From: Pseudomonadota bacterium | GTDB taxonomy: Bacteria > Pseudomonadota > Alphaproteobacteria > Micropepsales > Micropepsaceae | DNA: 64,000 nt | NCBI GenBank assembly: GCA_016201105.1 | Contig: JACQDN010000057.1 | Location: 1 to 64,000, forward strand | Direction: 5' to 3' | Shown here: piece after piece, positions 1-7,632 of the stretch | Numbering within the stretch: position 1 is the first letter of the stretch | How the letters are laid out: the number at the start of each line of letters is the position of its first letter | The notes under the pieces: model-generated | Told to the model about the DNA's origin: nothing | The model's database searches: none | Seen by the model: only the letters and a program-made list of their open reading frames with translations | Position numbers and translations under genes: made by a program

Positions 1-66
1 TGCACGAGTCCTCGCGTCGGCGAACGCCCCAATCCCTACAAATCCTATGTTAGCGCCTATGCCCTT

Positions 67-209
67 GTGGGGAGGTCGAAATTTGCGGAGCAAATTTCGG
101 GCGGGGGGAAGTGTTGAAGAATAGAGCGCAATGCCGGCCACTTCCCCCCCCACCCGAAAAATCCTTCGCTGCGCTACGGATTTTTCGACCTCCCCGCGAG
201 GGGGAGGTG
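67..209. repeat. GC-rich palindromic intergenic repeat, type A
   Basis: Two inverted half-elements face each other. The left half carries GGGGAGGTCG followed by a small hairpin around AAATTTGCGGAGCAAATTT. The right half carries a hairpin around AAAAATCC...GGATTTTT and ends in CGACCTCCCC with a GAGGGGGAGGTG tail. The same design recurs at 5198-5329 and 31273-31440. The first 66 bases of the window show no convincing coding sequence on either strand. The element lies just beyond the 3' end of the M3 peptidase gene and could act as its terminator. Confidence 0.6.
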
Positions 210-222
210 ACAGACGTACTAT

Positions 223-2253
223 TCAGGCCGCCTTCAGACCGCGGCCCTCCAACATGGCCTCGACGTCCGGATCGCGGCCGCGGAACAGGCGGAAAGCTTC
301 GGCATAGTCACGTGTGCCGCCCGCGGAATAGACGAAGTCGTGCAGTTTCTTTGCGGTGGCGGGATCGAAAGCGTCGCCTTTTTCCTGGAACGCCTTGAAG
401 CCGTCGGCGTCCAGCACTTCCGACCACAGATAGCTGTAATAGCCCGCGGAATAACCGTCGCCCGTGAAGATATGCAGGAAATGCGCGCTGGCGTGGCGCA
501 TCGCAATTTCTTGCGGCATGCCGATCTTCGCCAAGGTTGCGCGCTGGAACTGCTCGGGATCGACGGTGCTGGCATCTTCGAGCGCGTGAAAATCCATGTC
601 GACAAAGGCGGAGGCGAGAAATTCCACTGTCGCAAAACCCTGATTGAAGTTGCGCGCCGCGATGAGCTTTTCCAGCAGCGCCTTGGGCATCGACTTGCCC
701 GTTTGATGGTGGACGGCGAAGCGTTCGACGACTGCCGGCTCCTCGAGCCAATGTTCGAAGATCTGCGACGGCAGTTCGACGAAATCGGTGGCCACACTGG
801 TTCCCGCCAGACGCGGGAAACGCACATTGGACAGAAGTCCGTGCAGTGCATGGCCGAATTCGTGGAACAAGGTCTTGGCTTCGTCGAAGCTCAGCAGCGC
901 CGGATTGGCTTTGGGAAAATTGCAGACATTGACGATCAGCGGCGTGACCGCGCGGCCGAGATTTTCCTGCTCGCGGAACGAACTCATCCAGGCTCCGCCG
1001 CGCTTTGAAGCGCGCGCGAAATAGTCGCCGAAGAACAGGCCAAGATGCTTGCCGTCGCGCGAGATGTCCCAGGCGCGAACATCGGGATGATAGATGGGAA
1101 TGTCCTTGCGCTCGGCGAAGGAAAGCCCGAACAGCCGCCTCGCCGTGTAAAACGCGGCTTCGACCATTTTGTCGAGCTGGAAATAGGGGCGGATTTCCGC
1201 CTCATCGAGATCGTAGCGGGCCTTGCGCAATTTCTCGGCGTAGTAGCGCCAATCCCAGGCCGCGAGCTTGAAGTTGGCGCCTTCCTCGGCCACCAGCGCC
1301 TGCAGCGCATCGCGTTCTTCCAACGCGCGCTTTCGCGCCGGTTGCCACACGCGGTCGAGCAGCGCGCGGGCAGCGGCTGGGGTTTTCGCCATGCTGTCGG
1401 CGAGCTTGTAATCGGCGAAGGTCTTGTAGCCGAGCAGTTTTGCCCGTTCGGCGCGCAGCTTCACGGTTTCGGCGATCGCCGCGGTATTGTCGTGCGCATT
1501 GCCGTTGCCGCCGCGAGCCATCCAGGCCCTGAACAGTTTTTCCCGCAAATCGCGGCGCGTCGAAAATTGCAGGAAAGGTTCGACACTGGAGCGCGAGGTG
1601 GTTACGGCATAGGGCTTGTCCGTCTGGCGCGCTTTTGCGGTTTCTGCCGCCGCGGCGATGGCGTCTTGCGGCAGTCCCGCCAGATCTTCTTTGTTCAGCG
1701 CGAGCACATAGTCCTGCTCGTCGGCCAGAACGTTCTGCCCGAACTCGGTGCCCAGCAGCGCGAGCCGCTCGGTGATTTGGGCGAGGCGCTCTTTCTTGGC
1801 GGGATCGAGTTTGGCGCCCGCGCGCACGAAGTCGAGGTGATAGCGTTCGAGCACGCGCAACTCTTCGGACGCGAGAGCGAGTTCCGCCTTGCGGGCGAAC
1901 AGATTGTCGACGCGCGCGAACAGTTCCGCGTCGAGATGAATTTCGTTCCAATGTTTCGCCAACACCGGCGCCATGTCCCGTTCGATATCCTGCAGCGCAT
2001 CGCTGGTGTCGGCGGACGCCAAATTCGAGAATACGCCCTCGACGCGGCGCAACAGCTGCCCGCTTTCTTCCAGTGCCACGATGGAATTCGCGAAACTCGG
2101 CGCGTCTTTGTCTTGGCGGATCCGCGCGACTTCCTGTTTGTGCGCCGAAAGCGCGCGCTCATAGGCCGGGGGAAAATGTTCCGGTTTGATCCGCCCGAAC
2201 GGCGGCGCGGCGAAAGGCGTGGACCATTCTTCAAAAAAAGGATTTTTGGGCAT
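223..2253 (-). CDS. M3 family metallopeptidase (oligopeptidase A / Dcp type)
   Basis: A zinc oligopeptidase of about 676 residues, the usual length for the cytoplasmic OpdA/Dcp branch of family M3, which cleaves short peptides from protein turnover. The zinc motif is visible as FHEFGHALH, with H464, E465 and H468. The C-terminal GYSAGYYSYLWSEV block is typical of the family. The frame stays open to 2478, but those extra 75 residues are low-complexity and arginine-rich and resemble no M3 N-terminus. The ATG at 2253 (MPKNPFFEEW) is therefore preferred. No signal peptide is seen. The gene is followed by a palindromic repeat. Whether it is a carboxydipeptidase (Dcp) or an endopeptidase (OpdA) cannot be decided from the sequence. 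Confidence 0.93.
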   Translation of the reverse strand: MPKNPFFEEWSTPFAAPPFGRIKPEHFPPAYERALSAHKQEVARIRQDKDAPSFANSIVALEESGQLLRRVEGVFSNLASADTSDALQDIERDMAPVLAKHWNEIHLDAELFARVDNLFARKAELALASEELRVLERYHLDFVRAGAKLDPAKKERLAQITERLALLGTEFGQNVLADEQDYVLALNKEDLAGLPQDAIAAAAETAKARQTDKPYAVTTSRSSVEPFLQFSTRRDLREKLFRAWMARGGNGNAHDNTAAIAETVKLRAERAKLLGYKTFADYKLADSMAKTPAAARALLDRVWQPARKRALEERDALQALVAEEGANFKLAAWDWRYYAEKLRKARYDLDEAEIRPYFQLDKMVEAAFYTARRLFGLSFAERKDIPIYHPDVRAWDISRDGKHLGLFFGDYFARASKRGGAWMSSFREQENLGRAVTPLIVNVCNFPKANPALLSFDEAKTLFHEFGHALHGLLSNVRFPRLAGTSVATDFVELPSQIFEHWLEEPAVVERFAVHHQTGKSMPKALLEKLIAARNFNQGFATVEFLASAFVDMDFHALEDASTVDPEQFQRATLAKIGMPQEIAMRHASAHFLHIFTGDGYSAGYYSYLWSEVLDADGFKAFQEKGDAFDPATAKKLHDFVYSAGGTRDYAEAFRLFRGRDPDVEAMLEGRGLKAA

Positions 2254-2386
2254 CGCGCTTTCGTCAAATCCCTGCTGGCTGAGGACTGTTCGCACCAAGC
2301 CGGATCGGTGCGTTGCCGGCGATGTTAGCGGGCCACGTCGCTGCGGAGCAATCTGTGAGTGAAGAACCGAAGGTGGGAACCGGAAC

Positions 2387-3214
2387 CTAGTCGGCAAGAC
2401 CGAGAAACAGGATCGCGATTGCGAACGTGTCGATGAGGCCGTGCGCCAGCACCGCGACCCAGAGATTGCGCCTGGCAAGCAGATAGGCCGTGCCGATCAT
2501 GAACCCGTCGCAGGCCGTGGTGAATATTCCCGCCGGCCCTTGATAGAAATGGCCGAAGCCGAACAGGACGGAAACCGCGACAAGCGCCAGGGTGTAGGCG
2601 ATGGGCGAACGGTTGCCGATATCCGCCGCGCGGCCGATCAAATAGCGGCGATAGCCGATCTCTTCGCCGAACGCGGCGAAGGTCCACACCAGCCCCAGAT
2701 ATTCCGCGGCTACCCAAATGTCGCCCTTGATGGAGCCGAATTCCTTCTTCACGGCGTGCGTCGCTTCAAGGCCCAGTGTCTTGGCGAGGGGATCGGTGAC
2801 GAATTGGCCCACCGCAATGACGATGGCCGCGGTCACGACGGCAATCAGGATCGTCAGCCACCAGGATTTGGGACGGCCCAAGCCGAGGGCGCGAAAACTC
2901 CCCTCGCGCAAGCGGATGGAGACAATGCCCAACACGAACAGAATCGGTACTTCGTTCGGCACGACATGAAAGACGTTATGTCCTATGACGATAGCGCCGC
3001 CGATCAGGAATTCGATCAGCGAGATCGCGCGCAAGCCCGCAGTGAGACAAGCCACCGGAGCAGAGGGTGCAGGGGCGTCATCGATCATGGCGAGATACTG
3101 AAGCGTTTCGCCCAGCGGAGACGATTGCCAATCAGGTATGGAAGCCCTGCGTCCCAGCGGCTCGCGCAATGCCGGCGGCTTGGTGTGCATCGCAGCACGT
3201 ACGCGATTCAACAT
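2387..3214 (-). CDS. CPBP family intramembrane glutamic protease
   Basis: A multi-pass membrane protein of up to 275 residues with the CPBP/Abi (CAAX-protease-like) signature. The EEIGYRRYLIGR stretch supplies the EExxxR motif, and the later FGFGHFYQG supplies the FxxxH-type histidine. Hydrophobic segments surround both. Family members cleave within membranes or process peptides, but the substrate here cannot be inferred. The start could be the ATG at 3214 or an internal ATG at 3088 (MIDDAPAP), which would drop a polar leader. It lies 133 bases upstream of, and in the same direction as, the M3 peptidase gene, and diverges from the secreted M3 peptidase at 3298. Confidence 0.88.
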   Translation of the reverse strand: MLNRVRAAMHTKPPALREPLGRRASIPDWQSSPLGETLQYLAMIDDAPAPSAPVACLTAGLRAISLIEFLIGGAIVIGHNVFHVVPNEVPILFVLGIVSIRLREGSFRALGLGRPKSWWLTILIAVVTAAIVIAVGQFVTDPLAKTLGLEATHAVKKEFGSIKGDIWVAAEYLGLVWTFAAFGEEIGYRRYLIGRAADIGNRSPIAYTLALVAVSVLFGFGHFYQGPAGIFTTACDGFMIGTAYLLARRNLWVAVLAHGLIDTFAIAILFLGLAD

Positions 3215-3297
3215 CTCTCACGCGGCCGTGATATGACGCCACCGCCACGGGCGGTTAAGCCCGGTCGAGCATTGGGGAGCCCTCAGGGGGGAACTGC

Positions 3298-5193
3298 ATG
3301 AAAAATATCCTGTTCGCGGCAAGCGCCTTTGTTGCTCTGGCATTCAACGGTCTTGCCTATGATGGCGCGCATGCGGCGCCCGCGGCGCCCGCCAAGACAG
3401 ACACCGCGCCCAGTTGGCATCTGAGCGATCTCTATGCATCGCCCGAAGCGTGGAGTGCCGAGCACGACCAGATCAAGGCCGAAGCCGAGAAGCTCGACCA
3501 GTACAAGGGCACGCTTGGCAAGAGCGCCAAAGACATGCTGATCGCGCTCGATGCGGTCAGCCATGTGAACAAGGAAACGAATCGGCTTTCCGTTTACGCA
3601 TCGCTCAAAGGCGATGAAGATGTGCGCGTTGCCGCCAACCAGGAACGTGTGCAATCGGCCGGCGCGCTGGCGACCCTGATCGGCGAGAAGACGGCCTGGA
3701 TCACGCCGGAAATCCTAGCCGTCGGCGCCGACAAAGTGCGCAAGTTCGAGCAGCAGTCGCCCGAACTGGCCAAGCGCTTCGCCTTCTATCTCGATAACAC
3801 GCTGCGCTCCGCGTCTCACACATTGAGCGCGGAATCCGAAGGTGTCATCGCGGCCGCCGGCAACGTGCTGGCGCAGCCCAACAACATCTATCAGGTGCTT
3901 GCGAGCGGCGAGCTTCCCTTCGAGACCATTACAATCGACGGCAAGAAGGTGCGCCTCGACCAGGCCGCCTACACCAAATATCGACAATCTCCCGATCGCG
4001 CCACGCGCAAGAAGGTGTTCGACACGATCTGGAGTTCTTTCAAGAAATATGAAGGCACGCTCGGCCAGAATTTGACGACGCAGGTGCAGGGCGAGGAATT
4101 CACTTCCAAAGTGAGAAATTTCCCCACCGCGCTCTCGGCGGCGCTGTTTACGGACAACATGCCCGACGCCGTCTATCGCCAGCTCGTAGCGCAGGCCAAT
4201 GCGAGCCTTCCCACGATGTATCGCTATCTGAAGATGCGCAAACAGCTGCTCGGCATCAAAGACGATCTGCGCTACTACGATATCTATCCGGCGATGTTCA
4301 AACTCGATCATCCGCTTACTTTCACGGTCGCGGATTCCGAACGCATCGGCTTGGAGGTCACCGCGGCCTATGGTCCCGACTACACGAAGCTTTTGAAGAA
4401 GGGCTTCGACGGCAACTGGATGGATGTCTATCCCCGCCAGGGCAAGACGCCGGGGGCCTATATGAACGGCTCAGCCTATGATGTGCATCCCTTTCTGCAC
4501 CTCAACCACAACGACGACTATTCATCGCTGACGACGTTCGTTCACGAATGGGGCCATGCGGTGCACACGCTGCTCACCATGGCGAACCAGCCCTACGAAA
4601 CGTCGAACTATTCGACCTTCACCGCGGAGACCGCATCGATCTCCAACGAAATGCTGCTGAACGACTACATGGTCGCCCACGCCGCCAACGACAACGAAAA
4701 GCTCTATTATCTCGGCGAGGGCCTGGAGTTGATCCGCGGCACCTTCTTCCGCCAGACCATGTTTGCCGAATTCCAGCTTGCCATTCACGAGGAGATCGAG
4801 AAGGGCAAGACGCTGTCCGGCGCGCGCATGACGGAACTCTACTGCGATCTGCTGAAAAAATATCACGGCGATGCGCAAGGCGTGATGAAGATCGATCCGG
4901 CCTATTGCGTGGAATGGGCTTACATCCCGCACTTCTACTATGGCTTCTACGTCTGGCAGTACTCGACCTCGATGGCAGGCGCGGCGGCCTTCGCCGATGC
5001 CATCGAGCACGAAGGCGCACCGGCGCGCGATCGTTTCATCACCATGCTGAAAGCAGGCGGCTCGGACTACCCTTACGAACTCTATAAGAAGGCCGGTCTC
5101 GATATGGCAACGCCGGCCCCCTATCAGGCGTTGATCGCGCGCATGAACAAAATCATGGACGAAATCGACCGGATCGAAGCGAAGAAGAAATAA
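3298..5193 (+). CDS. pepF: Secreted oligoendopeptidase F (M3B family)
   Basis: A 631-residue M3B peptidase. The zinc site is HEWGHAVH (H416, E417, H420), with the ETASISNE helix downstream supplying the third ligand. The N-terminus (MKNILFAASAFVALAF, then an AHA-AP region) is a typical Sec signal peptide, so the enzyme probably works in the periplasm or outside the cell, unlike the usual cytoplasmic PepF. A GGGGGGAA Shine-Dalgarno lies just before the ATG. This is the second M3 peptidase within 3 kb. A palindromic repeat follows its stop codon. Confidence 0.93.
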   Translation: MKNILFAASAFVALAFNGLAYDGAHAAPAAPAKTDTAPSWHLSDLYASPEAWSAEHDQIKAEAEKLDQYKGTLGKSAKDMLIALDAVSHVNKETNRLSVYASLKGDEDVRVAANQERVQSAGALATLIGEKTAWITPEILAVGADKVRKFEQQSPELAKRFAFYLDNTLRSASHTLSAESEGVIAAAGNVLAQPNNIYQVLASGELPFETITIDGKKVRLDQAAYTKYRQSPDRATRKKVFDTIWSSFKKYEGTLGQNLTTQVQGEEFTSKVRNFPTALSAALFTDNMPDAVYRQLVAQANASLPTMYRYLKMRKQLLGIKDDLRYYDIYPAMFKLDHPLTFTVADSERIGLEVTAAYGPDYTKLLKKGFDGNWMDVYPRQGKTPGAYMNGSAYDVHPFLHLNHNDDYSSLTTFVHEWGHAVHTLLTMANQPYETSNYSTFTAETASISNEMLLNDYMVAHAANDNEKLYYLGEGLELIRGTFFRQTMFAEFQLAIHEEIEKGKTLSGARMTELYCDLLKKYHGDAQGVMKIDPAYCVEWAYIPHFYYGFYVWQYSTSMAGAAAFADAIEHEGAPARDRFITMLKAGGSDYPYELYKKAGLDMATPAPYQALIARMNKIMDEIDRIEAKKK

Positions 5194-5197
5194 TAAC

Positions 5198-5329
5198 GAC
5201 CCTCCCTTGGGAGGGTCGAAGCGCGAAGCGCTTCGGGGAGGATGCGGAAAGGAGATTGTCCTTCCTGATCCTCCCCGAAGAATTCTCGCTACGCTCGAAT
5301 TCTTCGACCCTCCCGAGGGAGGGTCGAAG
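5198..5329. repeat. GC-rich palindromic intergenic repeat, type A
   Basis: This begins with the hairpin GACCCTCCCTTGGGAGGGTC and a GAAGCGC/GCGCTTC stem, and ends with AAGAATTC/GAATTCTT and CCCTCCCGAGGGAGGG stems. The two half-elements are in inverted orientation and separated by about 25 bases. It fills the space between the convergent pepF and SIMPL genes and probably serves as a bidirectional terminator, whatever its origin. It belongs to the same family as the copies at 67-209 and 31273-31440. Confidence 0.65.
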
Positions 5330-5331
5330 CT

Positions 5332-6078
5332 TCACTTGATCTGCCAACTGATCGTCACGCTGGCAGACACCGATTCTTCTCCAGGCGCCACGGGCGTGGA
5401 ATCCGCACCCTGTTTCATGGCCATCGCATAGACCGGCCGCGGCGGAGGTTCGGCGCCGCCTTCCTGGATCGAGACGATCGGTCCAAGCGTGATGCCCGCG
5501 GCGTGCGCATAGGTCTGCGCCCGCTCGATCGCGTCCTTCACGGCGTCCTCGCGCGCCTGTGCAAGCAGCGGCTTGGGGTTCTTGATCGAGAATGCGACGC
5601 CGCCAAGTTGGTTCGATCCCGCCGCCACCAGCGCATCCAACGAAGGGCCGAGCTTCTTCAGATCGTCCACTCGCACATTCACGGTGTTGGAAACCTGATA
5701 ACCGACAATACGCGGTGGCTGGGTTCGGTTGGCGTCATAGGGCTCATATTGCGGTTGGACGCTAAAGTTGGAGGTCTGGATCGCGTGATCGGGAATGCCG
5801 AGCTTCTTGAGCGTCGCGAACACTTCGTTCATCGCCCGCGCGTTTGACGCAAGTGCGTCGGCTGCGGTTTTCTCCTGCGTCACCACGCCGGCCGACAGCG
5901 TCGCCTGATCGGGCGTCGCTTTCACGTCGCCTTCGCCCGATACGGTCACGAGCCGCGGCGTGGCCGCGGCGCCGGCATCGGCTTTGAGCGCTATGGGGGC
6001 TGCGAAGAGGGCAAGCAAAATGGCCGGCGCGGCAAGCGCCGCTCCGCCGCGCAGGAACGTCGAAAGGCGAGTGCTCAT
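5332..6078 (-). CDS. SIMPL domain (DUF541) periplasmic protein
   Basis: A 248-residue protein with a long signal peptide (hydrophobic stretch AALAAPAILLALFAAPIAL) followed by a SIMPL/DUF541 domain. The domain shows VSGEGDVKATPDQATLSAGV at its start and the TSNFSVQPQYEPY region typical of YggE-like proteins. E. coli YggE reduces oxidative stress by an unclear mechanism, and no enzymatic motif is visible here. It ends just beside the palindromic repeat and is convergent with pepF. The family call is firm, but the biological role is unknown. Confidence 0.9.
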   Translation of the reverse strand: MSTRLSTFLRGGAALAAPAILLALFAAPIALKADAGAAATPRLVTVSGEGDVKATPDQATLSAGVVTQEKTAADALASNARAMNEVFATLKKLGIPDHAIQTSNFSVQPQYEPYDANRTQPPRIVGYQVSNTVNVRVDDLKKLGPSLDALVAAGSNQLGGVAFSIKNPKPLLAQAREDAVKDAIERAQTYAHAAGITLGPIVSIQEGGAEPPPRPVYAMAMKQGADSTPVAPGEESVSASVTISWQIK

Positions 6079-6272
6079 TGGGTGGTCTCCCCGGTTGCTA
6101 GTGATAGATGGAAGCGCCGCGCGGCAAAAAAGCGGCTGGCGCGCGGCGAATGATGGACCAAGCCATCATAGCCGTTCACACATCCGCGAGACACGTCGCG
6201 GATTGTCGTGGATTTTGAGGGCCCGCTTGGGTTTTTGCCTTCGAAGAAATCCTGCTAGGAACGCCCACGGTG

Positions 6273-6349
6273 GGGCCTGTAGCTCAGCTGGTTAGAGCTG
6301 GCCGCTCATAACGGTCTGGTCCCAGGTTCGAGTCCTGGCAGGCCCACCA
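6273..6349 (+). tRNA. tRNA with CAT anticodon (probable tRNA-Ile2, possibly tRNA-Met)
   Basis: A complete 77-base cloverleaf. The acceptor stem is GGGCCTG/CAGGCCC, the D-arm GCTC...GAGC, the anticodon stem GGCCG/CGGTC with loop CTCATAA, and the T-arm CCAGG TTCGAGT CCTGG. The CCA end is encoded. The anticodon CAT sits at 6307-6309. The C4-G69 and C5-G68 pairs in the acceptor stem are features used by TilS to select tRNA-Ile2 for lysidine modification in E. coli, so the isoleucine AUA identity is preferred over elongator Met. An initiator tRNA is unlikely because position 1 pairs with position 72. Confidence 0.93.
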
Positions 6350-6551
6350 ATCTCCGCTGCACGGCAGCGGAGACAGCCGCGGCGTAGTTCGCGTAGCGAA
6401 TGAAGCCGGGCCTCCGACCGCGCAGCTCCGCCTTGGCAAGCCACTGGCGTTGGAGTCAACGAAGGGTATCCGCCGAAGCCTTGGCGTAGGGGAACTGTCA
6501 AAGGTTGGCACGAGTGAACTAAAGCCGAGGCACCTAAAATCGGGGCATCCG

Positions 6552-6972
6552 ATGTCGGCCGGCCCGTTGCGAACGATTTTTCTCGCACCACTGTTCGTGC
6601 AGCTGGTTGTCGGTTGCTCGCACGATCTGCTGGATATTTCGGGCTGGACGCAAGGCCGCCAGGTGCGGGCCGTTATCGGAACGCGAAAGCCATGGCTCGC
6701 CACGTTGGCCAATAGCGTTTTCCCCGGTGTCGCGTTTGGTTTGGTTGTATTTCCGAAACGGCCCCGCACCACTATTGGCGAGAGGTTATTGGCTGGCCTA
6801 TTGCGGAATCGCGGTGCTGTCGGCGATTACGATGTGGTACTTGTACGCCAGCACTTATCAATTGTTGCCCGCTTGCGGCGACAATCCGAGGCCCAACCTT
6901 TTCCATATTGTCATTCATGTGCAGTTCGTGACGACGCTGATTTTGGCGGTTCTAATTGGGAACGGCGGATGA
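6552..6972 (+). pseudogene. Small membrane protein gene broken by a frameshift
   Basis: Two consecutive reading frames each look like half of one membrane protein. From the ATG at 6552 the first frame encodes MSAGPLRTIFLAPLFVQLVV and continues to about LANSVFPGVAFGLVVFPKR near 6760, after which it becomes arginine-rich and non-natural. From about 6785 to the stop at 6972 the +1 frame encodes YWLAYCGIAVLSAITMWYLY, ending in VTTLILAVLIGNGG. A single-base indel between about 6745 and 6790 would join them into a protein of about 140 residues with three or four membrane segments. This could be a true pseudogene or a sequencing error. I recognise no family. Confidence 0.55.
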
Positions 6973-7045
6973 GCGAAAACGCAAAAACGACTCACTTGTC
7001 GTGATGAGATTGCGCACCTCCATAACTCTCCGCGATGTCAAGCTG

Positions 7046-7438
7046 TCACGACGCCTTGCGAAGCAGCGGCATGAGAGCGAACAAAATCTGCCCGGCAAGG
7101 CCGAGAGCGCCTGCAAGTGTGGTCAGGTTCGCGACGAATTCGTTCGCTCCGCGCTGGAAAATGAACGTCGAGACGGCGAATTCCGCGATCATCAAAAGCG
7201 CAAAGGCGACGACGCCCATGACGAGGCGCGCTTCATACGCAGCCGAAACGGTGAAGCGTTTGATGAGTGCGCCGCAGATCGCAAACGATGCGGCAATCAT
7301 GACCGGCAGTTCGATCGACACGCCGCCAAGTTCTCCCAGGCGCGGTATCAAGACCGTTACTCTCAAAGTGCCCAGCGCGAAGCCCAGCGCGAATACAATC
7401 GCAAAGTACGCTACGCCGGCGCGTGCTGCTGCGGGCAT
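7046..7438 (-). CDS. Hypothetical four-helix membrane protein
   Basis: A 130-residue protein almost entirely made of hydrophobic helices: about 10-30 (VAYFAIVFALGFALGTL), 40-60, 75-95 (VMGVVAFALLMIAEFAV) and 105-125 (LAGALGLAGQILFALM). No family-specific motif was recognised. Its ATG overlaps the stop codon of the tiny upstream reading frame (7438-7581) in a TGATG arrangement, which suggests translational coupling. Confidence 0.75.
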   Translation of the reverse strand: MPAAARAGVAYFAIVFALGFALGTLRVTVLIPRLGELGGVSIELPVMIAASFAICGALIKRFTVSAAYEARLVMGVVAFALLMIAEFAVSTFIFQRGANEFVANLTTLAGALGLAGQILFALMPLLRKAS

Positions 7439-7581
7439 CAGACGTTGACGAGATCGGTGTGTCCGAAATCTTTGGTGCGGTCGAGTACCGAATCATGAGC
7501 GGCGATTGTCATGTCGTCGGCTTCATCGAGGATTTTGACGATTTCGGTTCTTGAAGGCGCGCTCACGGCTGAACTTTCCAT
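7438..7581 (-). CDS. 47-residue reading frame upstream of a membrane protein
   Basis: An ATG at 7581 opens a 47-codon frame ending in TGA at 7438-7440, where the stop overlaps the next ATG. The protein begins MESSAVSAPSRTEIVKILDE and continues ADDMTIAAHDSVLDRTKDFG. The EIVKILDEADDMTIA stretch resembles the N-terminus of small pyridoxamine-5'-phosphate-oxidase-like proteins, so this may be a remnant of such a gene or a real short coupled leader protein. The composition is protein-like (acidic and amphipathic), but no ribosome-binding site stands out. Confidence 0.4.
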   Translation of the reverse strand: MESSAVSAPSRTEIVKILDEADDMTIAAHDSVLDRTKDFGHTDLVNV

Positions 7582-7632
7582 CGGTTACCGGGAGACGATC
7601 ATTCCAGCGATGCGGTCGGTCGTTGAGCGCCG

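Noticed and set aside
1-66. Possible end of a gene entering from the left edge
   Set aside because: Short open stretches exist in several frames but none shows a motif or a convincing stop context, so nothing can be claimed.
2254-2478. N-terminal extension of the M3 peptidase frame
   Set aside because: It is arginine- and serine-rich with no likeness to M3 N-termini, and the next ATG gives a normal family start.
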